Assembly (NCBI GenBank): GCA_902478455.1
Contig: CABSLJ010000044.1
Location: forward strand, 1 to 15,809
DNA length: 15,809 bases
DNA from: an uncultured Oscillospiraceae bacterium
Lineage (GTDB): Bacteria; Bacillota; Clostridia; Oscillospirales; Acutalibacteraceae
Direction of reading: 5' to 3'
Below the pieces are notes generated by a model, which had not been told where the DNA came from, made no database searches, and saw only the letters and a program-made list of their open reading frames with translations. The translations under genes and the position numbers were made by a program. Positions 1-6,732 of the stretch are shown here, one piece after another (position 1 is the first letter of the stretch; every line of letters starts with the position of its first letter).

Positions 1-1080
1 GAAAAAAAGATTGCCGCACTGGAAGGCGGCGTCGGCGCGGTGCTGACCTCCTCCGGTCAGGCCGCCTCTCTGCTGGCCGTGACCAACATCTGCCGCGCCG
101 GCGATCACGTTGTGTGCGCCAGCGCTATTTACGGCGGCACCTTCAATCTCTTCCACAAGACGCTGCGTGAGCTGGGCATCGATTTCACCTTCATGGCGCC
201 GGACGCCACGGAAGAGGAGATCAGCGCCGCCATCAAAGAAAACACCCGCTGCGTCTTCACGGAAGCCCTCTCGAACCCTGCCCTCGTCGTGACCGATATC
301 GAGGCTTACGCCCGCGCGGCCCACGCGCACGGCATCCCGCTGATTGTGGACAATACCTTCCCCACGCCGGTCAATTGCCGGCCCATCGAATTCGGGGCGG
401 ATATCGTCGTTCATTCCACCTCCAAGTACATGGACGGCCATGCCGTCGCTCTGGGCGGCGTGGTGGTAGACAGCGGCAATTTCAACTGGAATAACGGCAA
501 ATTTCCCGGTCTGACCGAGCCGGACGAATCCTACCACGGCGTCCGCTATACCGAGCGCTTCGGCCGCGCCGCTTACATCGTCAAGGCGCGCACCCATCTG
601 ATGCGCGACCTTGGCCCGCAGCAGAGCCCCCAGAACGCCTTCCTGCTGAATCTGGGACTGGAGACCCTTTTCCTGCGCGTGGAGCGCCATTGCCGGAATG
701 CCCTGGCCGTCGCCCGCCATCTGGAGGGGCATGAAAAAATCTCCTGGATCAATTACCCCGGCCTCGAAAGCAGCCCCTACCACGCCCTTGCGCAGAAATA
801 TATGCCGAACGGCAGCTGCGGGGTGATCTCCTTCGGCGTCAAGGGCGGCAGGGAGGCCGCCGCCAAGTTTATGGAGTCGCTGAAGCTCGCCGCCATCGTC
901 GTCCATGTGGCCGACGCGCGCACCAGCGTCCTGCACCCGGCGAGCACCACCCACCGCCAGATGACCGATGAGCAGCTTGTGGAGGCGGGCGTCAGCGCCG
1001 ATTTGATCCGTATGTCGGTCGGCATTGAGCACATCGACGATATCATCGCCGACATCGACCAGGCCCTTGCGGCGCTTTAA
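1..1080 (+). CDS. metY: O-acetylhomoserine sulfhydrylase (partial, 5' end outside window)
   Basis: PLP-dependent enzyme of the Cys/Met-metabolism family that joins O-acetylhomoserine with sulfide (or methanethiol) to make homocysteine (or methionine) in the cytosol. The reading frame is open from base 1, so the N-terminus is missing; 359 residues remain, against about 425-430 for the family, so roughly 65-70 are lost. Visible features, numbered in the fragment: the cofactor phosphate-binding stretch TSSGQAA near residues 16-22, Asp117 in VDNTF, which should contact the pyridine nitrogen, and the Schiff-base Lys142 in HSTSKYMDGHA. The C-terminal SVLHPASTTH and RMSVGIEHIDDI blocks are typical of MetY/MetB-like enzymes. 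HSTSKYMDGH favours the MetY branch over cystathionine gamma-synthase. No partner gene is visible. A hairpin follows the stop by about 20 bases. Confidence 0.9.
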   Translation, partial: EKKIAALEGGVGAVLTSSGQAASLLAVTNICRAGDHVVCASAIYGGTFNLFHKTLRELGIDFTFMAPDATEEEISAAIKENTRCVFTEALSNPALVVTDIEAYARAAHAHGIPLIVDNTFPTPVNCRPIEFGADIVVHSTSKYMDGHAVALGGVVVDSGNFNWNNGKFPGLTEPDESYHGVRYTERFGRAAYIVKARTHLMRDLGPQQSPQNAFLLNLGLETLFLRVERHCRNALAVARHLEGHEKISWINYPGLESSPYHALAQKYMPNGSCGVISFGVKGGREAAAKFMESLKLAAIVVHVADARTSVLHPASTTHRQMTDEQLVEAGVSADLIRMSVGIEHIDDIIADIDQALAAL

Positions 1081-1101
1081 AGGACAACAGCGGATAGGAA
1101 A

Positions 1102-1130
1102 GGGCCGCCGGTGATTTTTACCGGCGGCCC
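1102..1130 (+). terminator. Hairpin after metY, weak intrinsic terminator
   Basis: A perfect 11-bp stem (GGGCCGCCGGT at 1102-1112, ACCGGCGGCCC at 1120-1130) closes a 7-base T-rich loop. It lies 21 bases after the metY stop. The stem is as strong as a terminator stem, but the downstream sequence (GAAATGATTTTGG) has no proper T-run, so termination may be inefficient. The DUF3592-type gene begins about 30 bases further on and may depend on readthrough. Confidence 0.5.
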
Positions 1131-1162
1131 GAAATGATTTTGGGGAAAGCGAGGGGCTTGGG

Positions 1163-1651
1163 ATCAGAAAAGGAATCGTTAAAATTGCGGGCGCGCTCTT
1201 CCTGTTGTTTGCGGCCTATGTCGCCTGGTGCGGGATTGCCGCCCATCGGCAGCAGCTCGACGCGCAGGACTGGAGGCTTTCCATGGCCGAGGTGACCGGT
1301 GTGAGCGAGCGCTGGGAGGGCGGCGGGCGTAAGGGCAGAAGCCATATTGTTTACGATGTCGTCTACCTGTACCATGTCAATGACGAAAGCTATACCGGAG
1401 AGATTACCGGTACGCGGTCGCATTATGAGGTGGACGACCGGTTCGACGTCAAATACGACCCGGAACATCCGGAGATTTCGACCGACGTGCTGGACGTGCG
1501 CACGGACGCTCTGATCATGAATCTGGTGGGCGCCGGGGTGTTTGCCATTGTGGGACTGTGGCTTCTGGGCGTGCGGAGATGGTTGTCGCGCCTGCTGGGG
1601 AGGCTGAAAAAGCGGGACGTAGGTGAGCCGCTCCCGCCCGCTGACGGGTGA
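1163..1651 (+). CDS. DUF3592-type membrane protein, start codon uncertain
   Basis: Small protein with an N-terminal membrane helix, a soluble beta-rich middle and a C-terminal helix (LIMNLVGAGVFAIVGLWLLGV) followed by a basic tail. The middle has the DUF3592 pattern: an A.V.GV segment, VYDVVYLYHVNDESYTGE, then VDDRFDVKYDPEHPE, matching the family's Y.V.G..Y and GD.V.V.YDP.NP blocks. Function is unknown. The start is a problem. The frame is open from 1115, but the only standard start is TTG at 1205, which would cut the first helix in half and has no ribosome site. The natural N-terminus reads IRKGIVKIAGALFLLFAAYVAWCGI and begins at ATC 1163, six bases after an AGGGG motif. I place the start there tentatively as a rare ATC start or a mutated ATG. 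The 3' end meets a strong terminator. The neighbour to the right is convergent. Confidence 0.65.
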   Translation: MRKGIVKIAGALFLLFAAYVAWCGIAAHRQQLDAQDWRLSMAEVTGVSERWEGGGRKGRSHIVYDVVYLYHVNDESYTGEITGTRSHYEVDDRFDVKYDPEHPEISTDVLDVRTDALIMNLVGAGVFAIVGLWLLGVRRWLSRLLGRLKKRDVGEPLPPADG

Positions 1652-1703
1652 TCCGATGCAGTTCCATACGGTCCCGGTGTGCTCTCGCAACCGAATATCC
1701 GCA

Positions 1704-1742
1704 GAAAAACACAGGCCGGAACCCGTCCGGCCTGTGTTTTTT
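1704..1742. terminator. Strong bidirectional intrinsic terminator
   Basis: Near-perfect hairpin: the arm from 1706 (AAAACACAGGCCGGA) pairs with 1726-1740 (TCCGGCCTGTGTTTT) around a 5-base loop ACCCG. An A-run precedes it and a T-run of six follows, so it can stop transcripts from the DUF3592-type gene on + and from the CNNM-type gene on -. This fits its place between two convergent genes. Confidence 0.93.
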
Positions 1743-1813
1743 GTCGTCCTATAAGCGGTCCGCGGCGCCGGCGGTTTTGCCGTCCTGCACCAACAAAGCG
1801 GGTCTACAGAGGT

Positions 1814-3082
1814 TCAATCCTCTTCTTCCGTTTCCTCCACGGGAAGCAGCTCGACATGCAGCTTGGTCACCCGCTGGTCGTCCAGCTCGCGCACGGTGAC
1901 AAGCAGATTTTTGTATTGGAAGCTTTCCCCGGGGGTGGGAATCCGGCGGAAGGTCTCGAGCGCCCAGCCGCCCATGGTAGTGCTGTTGCAGTCAAAATTG
2001 CGGTCGTCAAAGTCGATTTCATCAAAGAAATCCTCGATGTTCATATCCCCGCTGACCTCGAAGAGGGAATCGGAAAGCGCCTTGAATTTGGGCCGCTCCT
2101 CCTCGTCTTCGTCCCAGATGTCGCCGACGAGCAGCTCAATCAGGTCCTCAAGCGTCACAATGCCCAGCGTGCCGCCGTAGGCGTCGACCACCACGGCGAT
2201 GTGCAGCTTGCTGCGCTTGAACTCATTGAGCAGGGCGGAGGCCCTCTGCGTTTTCGGGATATAGTAGGCTGGCTGCATGAGCGCGTCGATGGACGGCTCC
2301 GAGCCGGAGAGCATCGCCTCCAGAAAATCGCGCGTGTGCAGGATGCCGATGATGTTGTCCGAGCTTTCGCGGTAGACAGGGATGCGGGAGAAGCGGCTTT
2401 CCAGCACGATCTGCCGGTTGGTTGCAAAGTCGTCCTCGATGTCGATGGCCACCATGTCCACCCGGGGGGTGAGCACGTCCTGCACCTCTTTTTCATCGAA
2501 TTCCAGGGCCGACTGTACCAGCTCGCTCTCCTGCTCCTCGAGCACGCCCTCCTCCTCGCTGTTTTCAATGATGTACTTGAGCTCCTCTTCGGTCATGGAG
2601 GGGGAGGATTCCGCGCGGCTGATTCTGGACATGAGCTTTTTCAGCTGCACAAAAACAAAGACGAGGGGAGAGGCAACGATCATAAGAATCTTCAGAATTT
2701 TAGCCACGCCCAGCGCGAGCGATTCGCTGTGCTCCTTGGCGTAGCTTTTGGGGAGCACCTCGCCGAAGATGAGCACCACGATGGTGATCACAATGGTGGA
2801 GATGGCCGCCCCGGACGAGCCGAACATCGCCACGGCGAGCACGGTGGCAATGGAGGAGGACGAGAGGTTGACGATGTTGTTGCCGATTAAAATGGTGGAG
2901 AGCGCCTTGTCGTAGTCCTCGGCGATCTGTAAGGCGGTCTTGGCCTTTTTGTTGCCGTTGTCGGCGTAATGTCTCAGCCGGATTTTATTGACGGTGGAAA
3001 AGGCCGTCTCGGTGGCCGAAAAGAAGGCGGAAAGACAGATGAGAAGTACCAGCACAACATAGAGAAACCAGTCTGTGCCCAA
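1814..3082 (-). CDS. CNNM/CorC-type hemolysin-family membrane protein with CBS pair
   Basis: A 422-residue protein of the CNNM/CorC (TlyC, 'hemolysin') family, linked to magnesium or cobalt homeostasis in characterised members; the exact substrate here is inferred. Domain order: DUF21 membrane domain (about residues 5-150) with the family opening SAFFSATETAFSTVNK at 18-33, a conserved IFGEVLPKSYAKEH at 105-118, a CBS pair (about 205-262 and 270-325, with SRIPVYRE and VVVDAYGGTLGIVTLEDLIEL), and a C-terminal CorC/HlyC domain (about 335-414). Length and order are normal. The start is TTG, with AGGAG ten bases upstream overlapping the stop of the preceding ATPase gene. It is last of three closely packed minus-strand genes and ends at the bidirectional terminator. 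Confidence 0.92.
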   Translation of the reverse strand: MGTDWFLYVVLVLLICLSAFFSATETAFSTVNKIRLRHYADNGNKKAKTALQIAEDYDKALSTILIGNNIVNLSSSSIATVLAVAMFGSSGAAISTIVITIVVLIFGEVLPKSYAKEHSESLALGVAKILKILMIVASPLVFVFVQLKKLMSRISRAESSPSMTEEELKYIIENSEEEGVLEEQESELVQSALEFDEKEVQDVLTPRVDMVAIDIEDDFATNRQIVLESRFSRIPVYRESSDNIIGILHTRDFLEAMLSGSEPSIDALMQPAYYIPKTQRASALLNEFKRSKLHIAVVVDAYGGTLGIVTLEDLIELLVGDIWDEDEEERPKFKALSDSLFEVSGDMNIEDFFDEIDFDDRNFDCNSTTMGGWALETFRRIPTPGESFQYKNLLVTVRELDDQRVTKLHVELLPVEETEEED

Positions 3083-3095
3083 AATAAAATCACTC

Positions 3096-3884
3096 CTAAA
3101 ATCTTTGGTCTTGGTCTGTGCCGCCCGGCCCGGAGGGGGCTTCGTCCTGAAAGAGGGCGCGCAGCATGCCCTCCGGGTCGTTGAGAAAGCGCCGGGTTAG
3201 CAGATAGTGCTCGGTTTCCCGGTAGGCGACCGGGCGGATGTCCTCCCCGAACAGCAGGATATCCGCGCCGGGAAAGGCCATCAACAGGGGCGAATGGGTG
3301 GCGATGATGAACTGCGAGCCGTCCCTGACCAGCTCGTTCATCCGGCAAAGCAGCGCCAGCTGCTTGGAAGGGGAGAGGGCGGCCTCCGGTTCGTCGAGCA
3401 GGTAGAGCCCCCGCCCGCCGAAGCGGTTGAGAAAAAGCGCGAGGAAGCTCTCCCCGTGGGACTGACCGTGCAGCGATTTCCCGCCGTAGGAACGGATGAG
3501 CAGAGGGGAACAGGCGGGCGTTCCGTCCAGGTCGTCGATGTTGGTGGCGAGGTTGTAGAAACTTTCGGCCCGGACGAAATAGCCGTCCCGCGGACGGTAG
3601 GGACCGCGCACCAGTTCGAGCATGCTCCAAAGCGCGGAGTGGGTATCCCGCGAATGGAACAGGAAGTTTCTCGAGCCGCCTTCGGGATTAAAGCCGAGCG
3701 CGACGGCGACCGCCTCGAGCAGGGTGGACTTTCCCGCGCCGTTTTCCCCCGTAAAGAAGGTGACGGGGGAGGAAAAGACCAGGCTGCGAAAGCCGCGCAG
3801 CGTCGGAATGCGATACAGATAGCCCGACCGGTCGAGATGCGCCCCCTTTTTGAGGGAAACCCGCTTTAAAAACAGGGTGTCCAC
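3096..3884 (-). CDS. SMC/RecF-like AAA ATPase
   Basis: A 262-residue predicted ATPase of the ABC-type AAA_15/AAA_21 group, found in many bacteria and mostly of unknown role. Visible motifs: Walker A GENGAGKS (46-53), a signature-like QSHGES (141-146), Walker B YLLDEPEAALS (161-171, with Asp164 and Glu165), and the switch histidine in ATHSP (His197). It is compact, with no coiled coil, no TOPRIM nuclease domain and no zinc hook, so it resembles the stand-alone family rather than OLD nucleases or SMC proteins. The start is GTG with AGGAGG six bases upstream. It begins 11 bases after the small membrane-protein gene and ends 13 bases before the CNNM gene, so the three are almost certainly co-transcribed. 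The tail after about residue 245 is hydrophilic. Confidence 0.88.
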   Translation of the reverse strand: MDTLFLKRVSLKKGAHLDRSGYLYRIPTLRGFRSLVFSSPVTFFTGENGAGKSTLLEAVAVALGFNPEGGSRNFLFHSRDTHSALWSMLELVRGPYRPRDGYFVRAESFYNLATNIDDLDGTPACSPLLIRSYGGKSLHGQSHGESFLALFLNRFGGRGLYLLDEPEAALSPSKQLALLCRMNELVRDGSQFIIATHSPLLMAFPGADILLFGEDIRPVAYRETEHYLLTRRFLNDPEGMLRALFQDEAPSGPGGTDQDQRF

Positions 3885-3895
3885 TGCGCTCCTCC

Positions 3896-4207
3896 TTACT
3901 GACCCAGAAAGTAGACCATCAGGTTGAGCATCCAGCAGACGATGAGCGGGAACATCAGCAGCACAAAGCGGAAGCCGGGCATGAGGTTCGGCTTGCGGGC
4001 CTTGGGCTTGTCGGAAACCGGCTTTCCGAGCTTATAGCGGATTTCGTCGATGAAGCAGTCGTACTGATACAGCAGCAGCGCCACAAAAATAACCGCCGGG
4101 ACCAACAGATAGGCGCTGATGTTGATGCCCATGAAGTTGAAGGCGATGTTCCCTCCGATGAGAAAAAGGAAATAGGCGGAATACAAGATGTTTTTTAGAT
4201 GCTTCAA
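3896..4207 (-). CDS. Small membrane protein, three predicted helices
   Basis: A 103-residue protein I do not recognise. It has three hydrophobic segments (about 8-26, 32-48 and 79-99) separated by a basic, polar stretch (about 55-78, SDKPKARKPN). There are no catalytic motifs. The start is TTG, supported by a strong GGGGAGGAA site seven bases upstream. It is the first gene of the minus-strand cluster with the ATPase and the CNNM-type gene, which suggests a shared membrane-related job, but nothing in the sequence names it. Confidence 0.78.
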   Translation of the reverse strand: MKHLKNILYSAYFLFLIGGNIAFNFMGINISAYLLVPAVIFVALLLYQYDCFIDEIRYKLGKPVSDKPKARKPNLMPGFRFVLLMFPLIVCWMLNLMVYFLGQ

Positions 4208-4319
4208 AAAAGGTTCCTCCCCTGTTTTTATGGGTTTATCGATCGGCGGATGTATGAACTCGTCTGCAGCGGACGTGTGCAGGCGCGGCGTCCGGCGTTT
4301 CCCCGTCCGGCGCCGGGGC

Positions 4320-5135
4320 CTACAGGGAGGAGAACGTTTTGCCGTCGTGCGTCTGTGCGGCCGGACGACCGGTCAGAAACCCGATGACCCGCTTGAAAAG
4401 AAGGGCGCGCTCCTTGCCGAGGGTGCAGACGTGCGGACTTGCGGGCAGGAGCAGCTTTTCACGTTCGGCGTTGACCGCGCGGTCCATGATCCATGCGGCG
4501 CTCTTGGGATGGACGGTCTGATCCATCCCCGCCTCGACCACCAGCATCGGGCAGGTGATCTTCTCCAGGTCCCGCCTGGCCATGGCGCGCAGACGGTTGA
4601 GGTCGCCCATGCTGCGCAGCGGAATGCAGTCGTAGCCCGCTTTGTACGGGTGCAGAAAGCCCTCGTAGGAGGCGGCGACCTCCGGCGGCGGATTTTTCCG
4701 GGGTTCGGTATAATAGGGCTTTATCCACCGGAAGAAGGGGGCGAGAGAGGCCCACTTGTTCCACACCCTGAGCGCCGCGGCGATCGGTACGGCCCTGTAC
4801 ACAGGGCGGCGTTCGGCGAGCAGCAGGGCAAGCGTTCCGCCCATGGAGAGGCCGACGACGCTAACCTTTTTGCACTCCTCGGCCAGTGCGTCAAAGGCGT
4901 TCAGCACGCAGGAAAGCCAATCCCGCCAACGGGCGGTTGACATATCGCGCGGCGTTGTTCCGTGCCCGGGCAGACAGACGCCCTCCACCCGCAGCCCGGC
5001 CCCGGCAATCGCCGTGCCCAGCGGAAGCACCTCGCCCGGCGTGCCGGTGAAGCCGTGGATCACCAGAACGCCGTGTTCCCTGGAGCCGTCAAACGAAAAG
5101 GGCAGACTCATGCGGTTGTGCGTCAAATCGTTCAA
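4320..5135 (-). CDS. Alpha/beta hydrolase, carboxylesterase/monoacylglycerol-lipase type
   Basis: Serine hydrolase of 271 residues, probably cytosolic, acting on short-chain esters or lysolipids; substrate unknown. The catalytic triad is readable: Ser97 in GLSMGG, Asp205 in EAGMDQTVHP and His235 in LPASPHV. An oxyanion-type HGFTG lies at 27-31 and the CLPGHG lid-side motif at 54-59. This pattern matches Est30-like carboxylesterases and EstA/lysophospholipase relatives. The frame stays open upstream to 5372, but the start is TTG at 5135: AGGAGG sits seven bases before it, the promoter at 5208-5236 lies inside the longer frame, and the added residues resemble no family N-terminus. The next minus-strand gene starts 112 bases beyond its stop. 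Confidence 0.9.
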   Translation of the reverse strand: MNDLTHNRMSLPFSFDGSREHGVLVIHGFTGTPGEVLPLGTAIAGAGLRVEGVCLPGHGTTPRDMSTARWRDWLSCVLNAFDALAEECKKVSVVGLSMGGTLALLLAERRPVYRAVPIAAALRVWNKWASLAPFFRWIKPYYTEPRKNPPPEVAASYEGFLHPYKAGYDCIPLRSMGDLNRLRAMARRDLEKITCPMLVVEAGMDQTVHPKSAAWIMDRAVNAEREKLLLPASPHVCTLGKERALLFKRVIGFLTGRPAAQTHDGKTFSSL

Positions 5136-5207
5136 AAAAGCGCCTCCTTTTTGCTGTGCGGGATGCCCGGCGCGCCGCCGGAAACGCCGCAGGCGGTGAT
5201 GAAAGCT

Positions 5208-5236
5208 ATTATAGCACATTTCCGATGGTGCGAAAA
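5208..5236 (-). promoter_or_regulatory. Promoter of the alpha/beta hydrolase gene
   Basis: On the minus strand TATAAT (5213-5208) is preceded by TGTGC, giving an extended -10 element. The -35 position, 17 bases upstream, reads TTTTCG (5236-5231), a poor match, which fits dependence on the extended -10. The leader to the TTG start is about 65 bases. Confidence 0.75.
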
Positions 5237-5291
5237 GTCCCCGGATGCTTTTCCCGGCGGGGCATAAAACCCGGAGAATGCGGAAAACTGC

Positions 5292-5320
5292 TTTTAACTT
5301 GGCTATCGGTGTGCTATAAT
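5292..5320 (+). promoter_or_regulatory. Promoter of the yfmF-yfmH operon
   Basis: TATAAT (5315-5320) is preceded by TGTGC, an extended -10. The -35 position, 17 bases upstream, is TTTTAA (5292-5297), a weak match. Transcription should start near 5327, leaving a leader of about 125 bases before the yfmF start. An inverted repeat overlaps the -10. Confidence 0.75.
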
Positions 5321-5343
5321 GTTCCCAGTGCGCTGGGAACATT
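5318..5343. repeat. Perfect 11-bp inverted repeat over the yfmF -10, operator candidate
   Basis: Arms AATGTTCCCAG (5318-5328) and CTGGGAACATT (5333-5343) flank a TGCG spacer. The left arm covers the last three bases of the -10 and the expected start site. Because much of the left arm lies upstream of that start site, a DNA-binding site for a dimeric repressor explains it better than an RNA hairpin. Confidence 0.65.
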
Positions 5344-5451
5344 GCCCAGAATGGAGAAGCACGCTTTTCCAAGAAAACGAACAGGGTGTTTTCCTCTCAA
5401 GATTCCCCCTTAAAAAAGACAATGATTTTGGTGAGTGGAGTTGATGAACCA

Positions 5452-6732
5452 ATGGCCAAAGTGGAGCGCATCCCGGTCTGCGACGGCGTGACCTTCCAGA
5501 CCATCCACGACGACCGCTTCAAAACCGGAAGAATTTCCGCCGTGTTGCTTTTGCCCCTGCAAAAGGAGACGGCGGCGGCCAACATGATTCTTCCCTTTCT
5601 GCTGCGCCGTTCGTGCGCGGCCTATCCCGATTTTACCATGCTCAACCGGCGTCTGGCCGATCTTTACGGGGCCTATCTTTACGCCGACGTCCGCAAAATC
5701 GGCGAGACGCAGGCGCTGATCCTTTCCGCCGTCGGTCTGGACGACCGCTTTACCTTAAACGGCGAGTCGGTGTCCGCCGAGCTTTCCAAGCTGCTGTGCA
5801 ATCTCCTCTTTGAACCCGCCTTTGAGAACGGCCGCTTCCGCGAAGAGGACATCGAGCAGGAGCGCCGCCAGCTCATTGAGCTGATCGATTCTGAATACAA
5901 CGACAAGCGCCTCTACGCCCTCTCCCGCTGCGAGGAACTCATGTGCGAGGGCGAGGCCTTCGGCATTGCCCGCTTCGGCAGCCGCGAGGCGGTCGAACGG
6001 CTCACGGAGGAGGAGATTCACGCCGCCTGGGAGCGGGCGCTTTCCACCGCCCGCATCGAGATCACCTTCCTCGGCGCCTCCAATCCGCAGGCCGCGCGCG
6101 ACCGGTTTGCACAGGCCTTTTCCTCGGTCAGGCGGGGCAAGACGGCCGACTGCCGCACAGAGGTCCTCCGTGCGGCCAAAGAGACGCGCGAGAAGAACGA
6201 CCGGATGGAGGTCGCCCAGTGCAAGCTGGTGCTCGGTTTCCGCGCGGGCAAAAGCTCGGCCGACGAGGATGTCATGGCCACAAGGCTGATGTCCGCTCTG
6301 TTCGGTGGAACGCCCAGTTCCAAGCTCTTCCTCAATGTGCGCGAAAAGCTCAGCCTCTGCTACTACTGTTCCTCCCGCTTTGAGCGCAACAAGGGACTGC
6401 TGCTGGTTGAAAGCGGCGTGGAATACAAAAACATCGAAAAGGCCAAGAAGGAAATTCTGGCCCAGCTTGGGGAAATCCAGAAGGGGAACATCACCGACGA
6501 AGAGCTCGAGGCCGCCAAGCTTTACATGGCCAACAGCTTCCGCTCGGTTTCCGACGCCCCCGGCGGACTCGAAAGCTGGTATCTCTCCCAGCTCTTCGAC
6601 CGCAGAGTCCTCTCCCCGGAGGAAGCGGCCGAGGAGGCCGCAGCCGTCTCCAAAGAGGCGGTCCGGGCGGCGGCGAATGCGGTTTCTCTCGACCTGATAT
6701 ACACTCTGACCGGAAAGGGGGAGCAGGCATGA
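5452..6732 (+). CDS. yfmF: M16-family peptidase-like protein YfmF, inactive subunit
   Basis: A 426-residue M16 (pitrilysin/insulinase superfamily) protein, the non-catalytic partner of the next gene. The zinc motif HxxEH is absent: the matching region reads NMILPFLLRRS. It keeps the M16 fold signature and, near residues 300-316, the SLCYYCSSRFERNKG block, where such partners supply the Arg/Tyr pair that contacts substrate. In Bacillus, YfmF/YfmH are linked to EF-P 5-aminopentanol modification, and related pairs (AlbE/AlbF) to peptide processing; the target here is not shown. I start it at ATG 5452, after GGAG at 5437-5440, because the family begins with a sequence like MAKVERIPVCDGVTF; the frame is open back to GTG 5386, with weaker support. 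It overlaps yfmH by four bases (ATGA). Confidence 0.88.
   Translation: MAKVERIPVCDGVTFQTIHDDRFKTGRISAVLLLPLQKETAAANMILPFLLRRSCAAYPDFTMLNRRLADLYGAYLYADVRKIGETQALILSAVGLDDRFTLNGESVSAELSKLLCNLLFEPAFENGRFREEDIEQERRQLIELIDSEYNDKRLYALSRCEELMCEGEAFGIARFGSREAVERLTEEEIHAAWERALSTARIEITFLGASNPQAARDRFAQAFSSVRRGKTADCRTEVLRAAKETREKNDRMEVAQCKLVLGFRAGKSSADEDVMATRLMSALFGGTPSSKLFLNVREKLSLCYYCSSRFERNKGLLLVESGVEYKNIEKAKKEILAQLGEIQKGNITDEELEAAKLYMANSFRSVSDAPGGLESWYLSQLFDRRVLSPEEAAEEAAAVSKEAVRAAANAVSLDLIYTLTGKGEQA

Larger units (their letters stand above)
5136..5451. promoter_or_regulatory. Divergent control region between hydrolase and yfmF
   Basis: A 316-base stretch with no supported gene. It holds the minus promoter (5208-5236), the plus promoter (5292-5320), the inverted repeat 5318-5343 and, in the yfmF leader, a hairpin of GGAGAAG (5353-5359) with CTTTTCC (5364-5370). 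A 20-codon frame at 5351-5413 has no ribosome site. Confidence 0.75.

Noticed and set aside
1679..2890. 403-codon open frame on + opposite the CNNM-type gene
   Set aside because: It is the antisense of a clear CNNM/CBS gene; its protein is His/Gly/Asp-rich with no family pattern, as expected from GC-rich shadow frames.
4262..4319. GC-rich repeat GTCCGGCG (two copies) as a terminator for the hydrolase gene
   Set aside because: Only an imperfect 8-bp stem forms and no T-run follows on the minus strand.
5318..5343. LexA/DinR (SOS) box at the yfmF promoter
   Set aside because: The half sites are in the opposite orientation and the spacing is wrong for GAAC-n4-GTTC.
5136..5372. 79-residue N-terminal extension of the alpha/beta hydrolase
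   Set aside because: The promoter and a strong ribosome site lie inside it, and TTG 5135 gives the normal family N-terminus.
5351..5413. 20-codon leader peptide frame upstream of yfmF
   Set aside because: There is an ATG, but no ribosome site, no regulatory codon run, and no terminator/anti-terminator structure around it.
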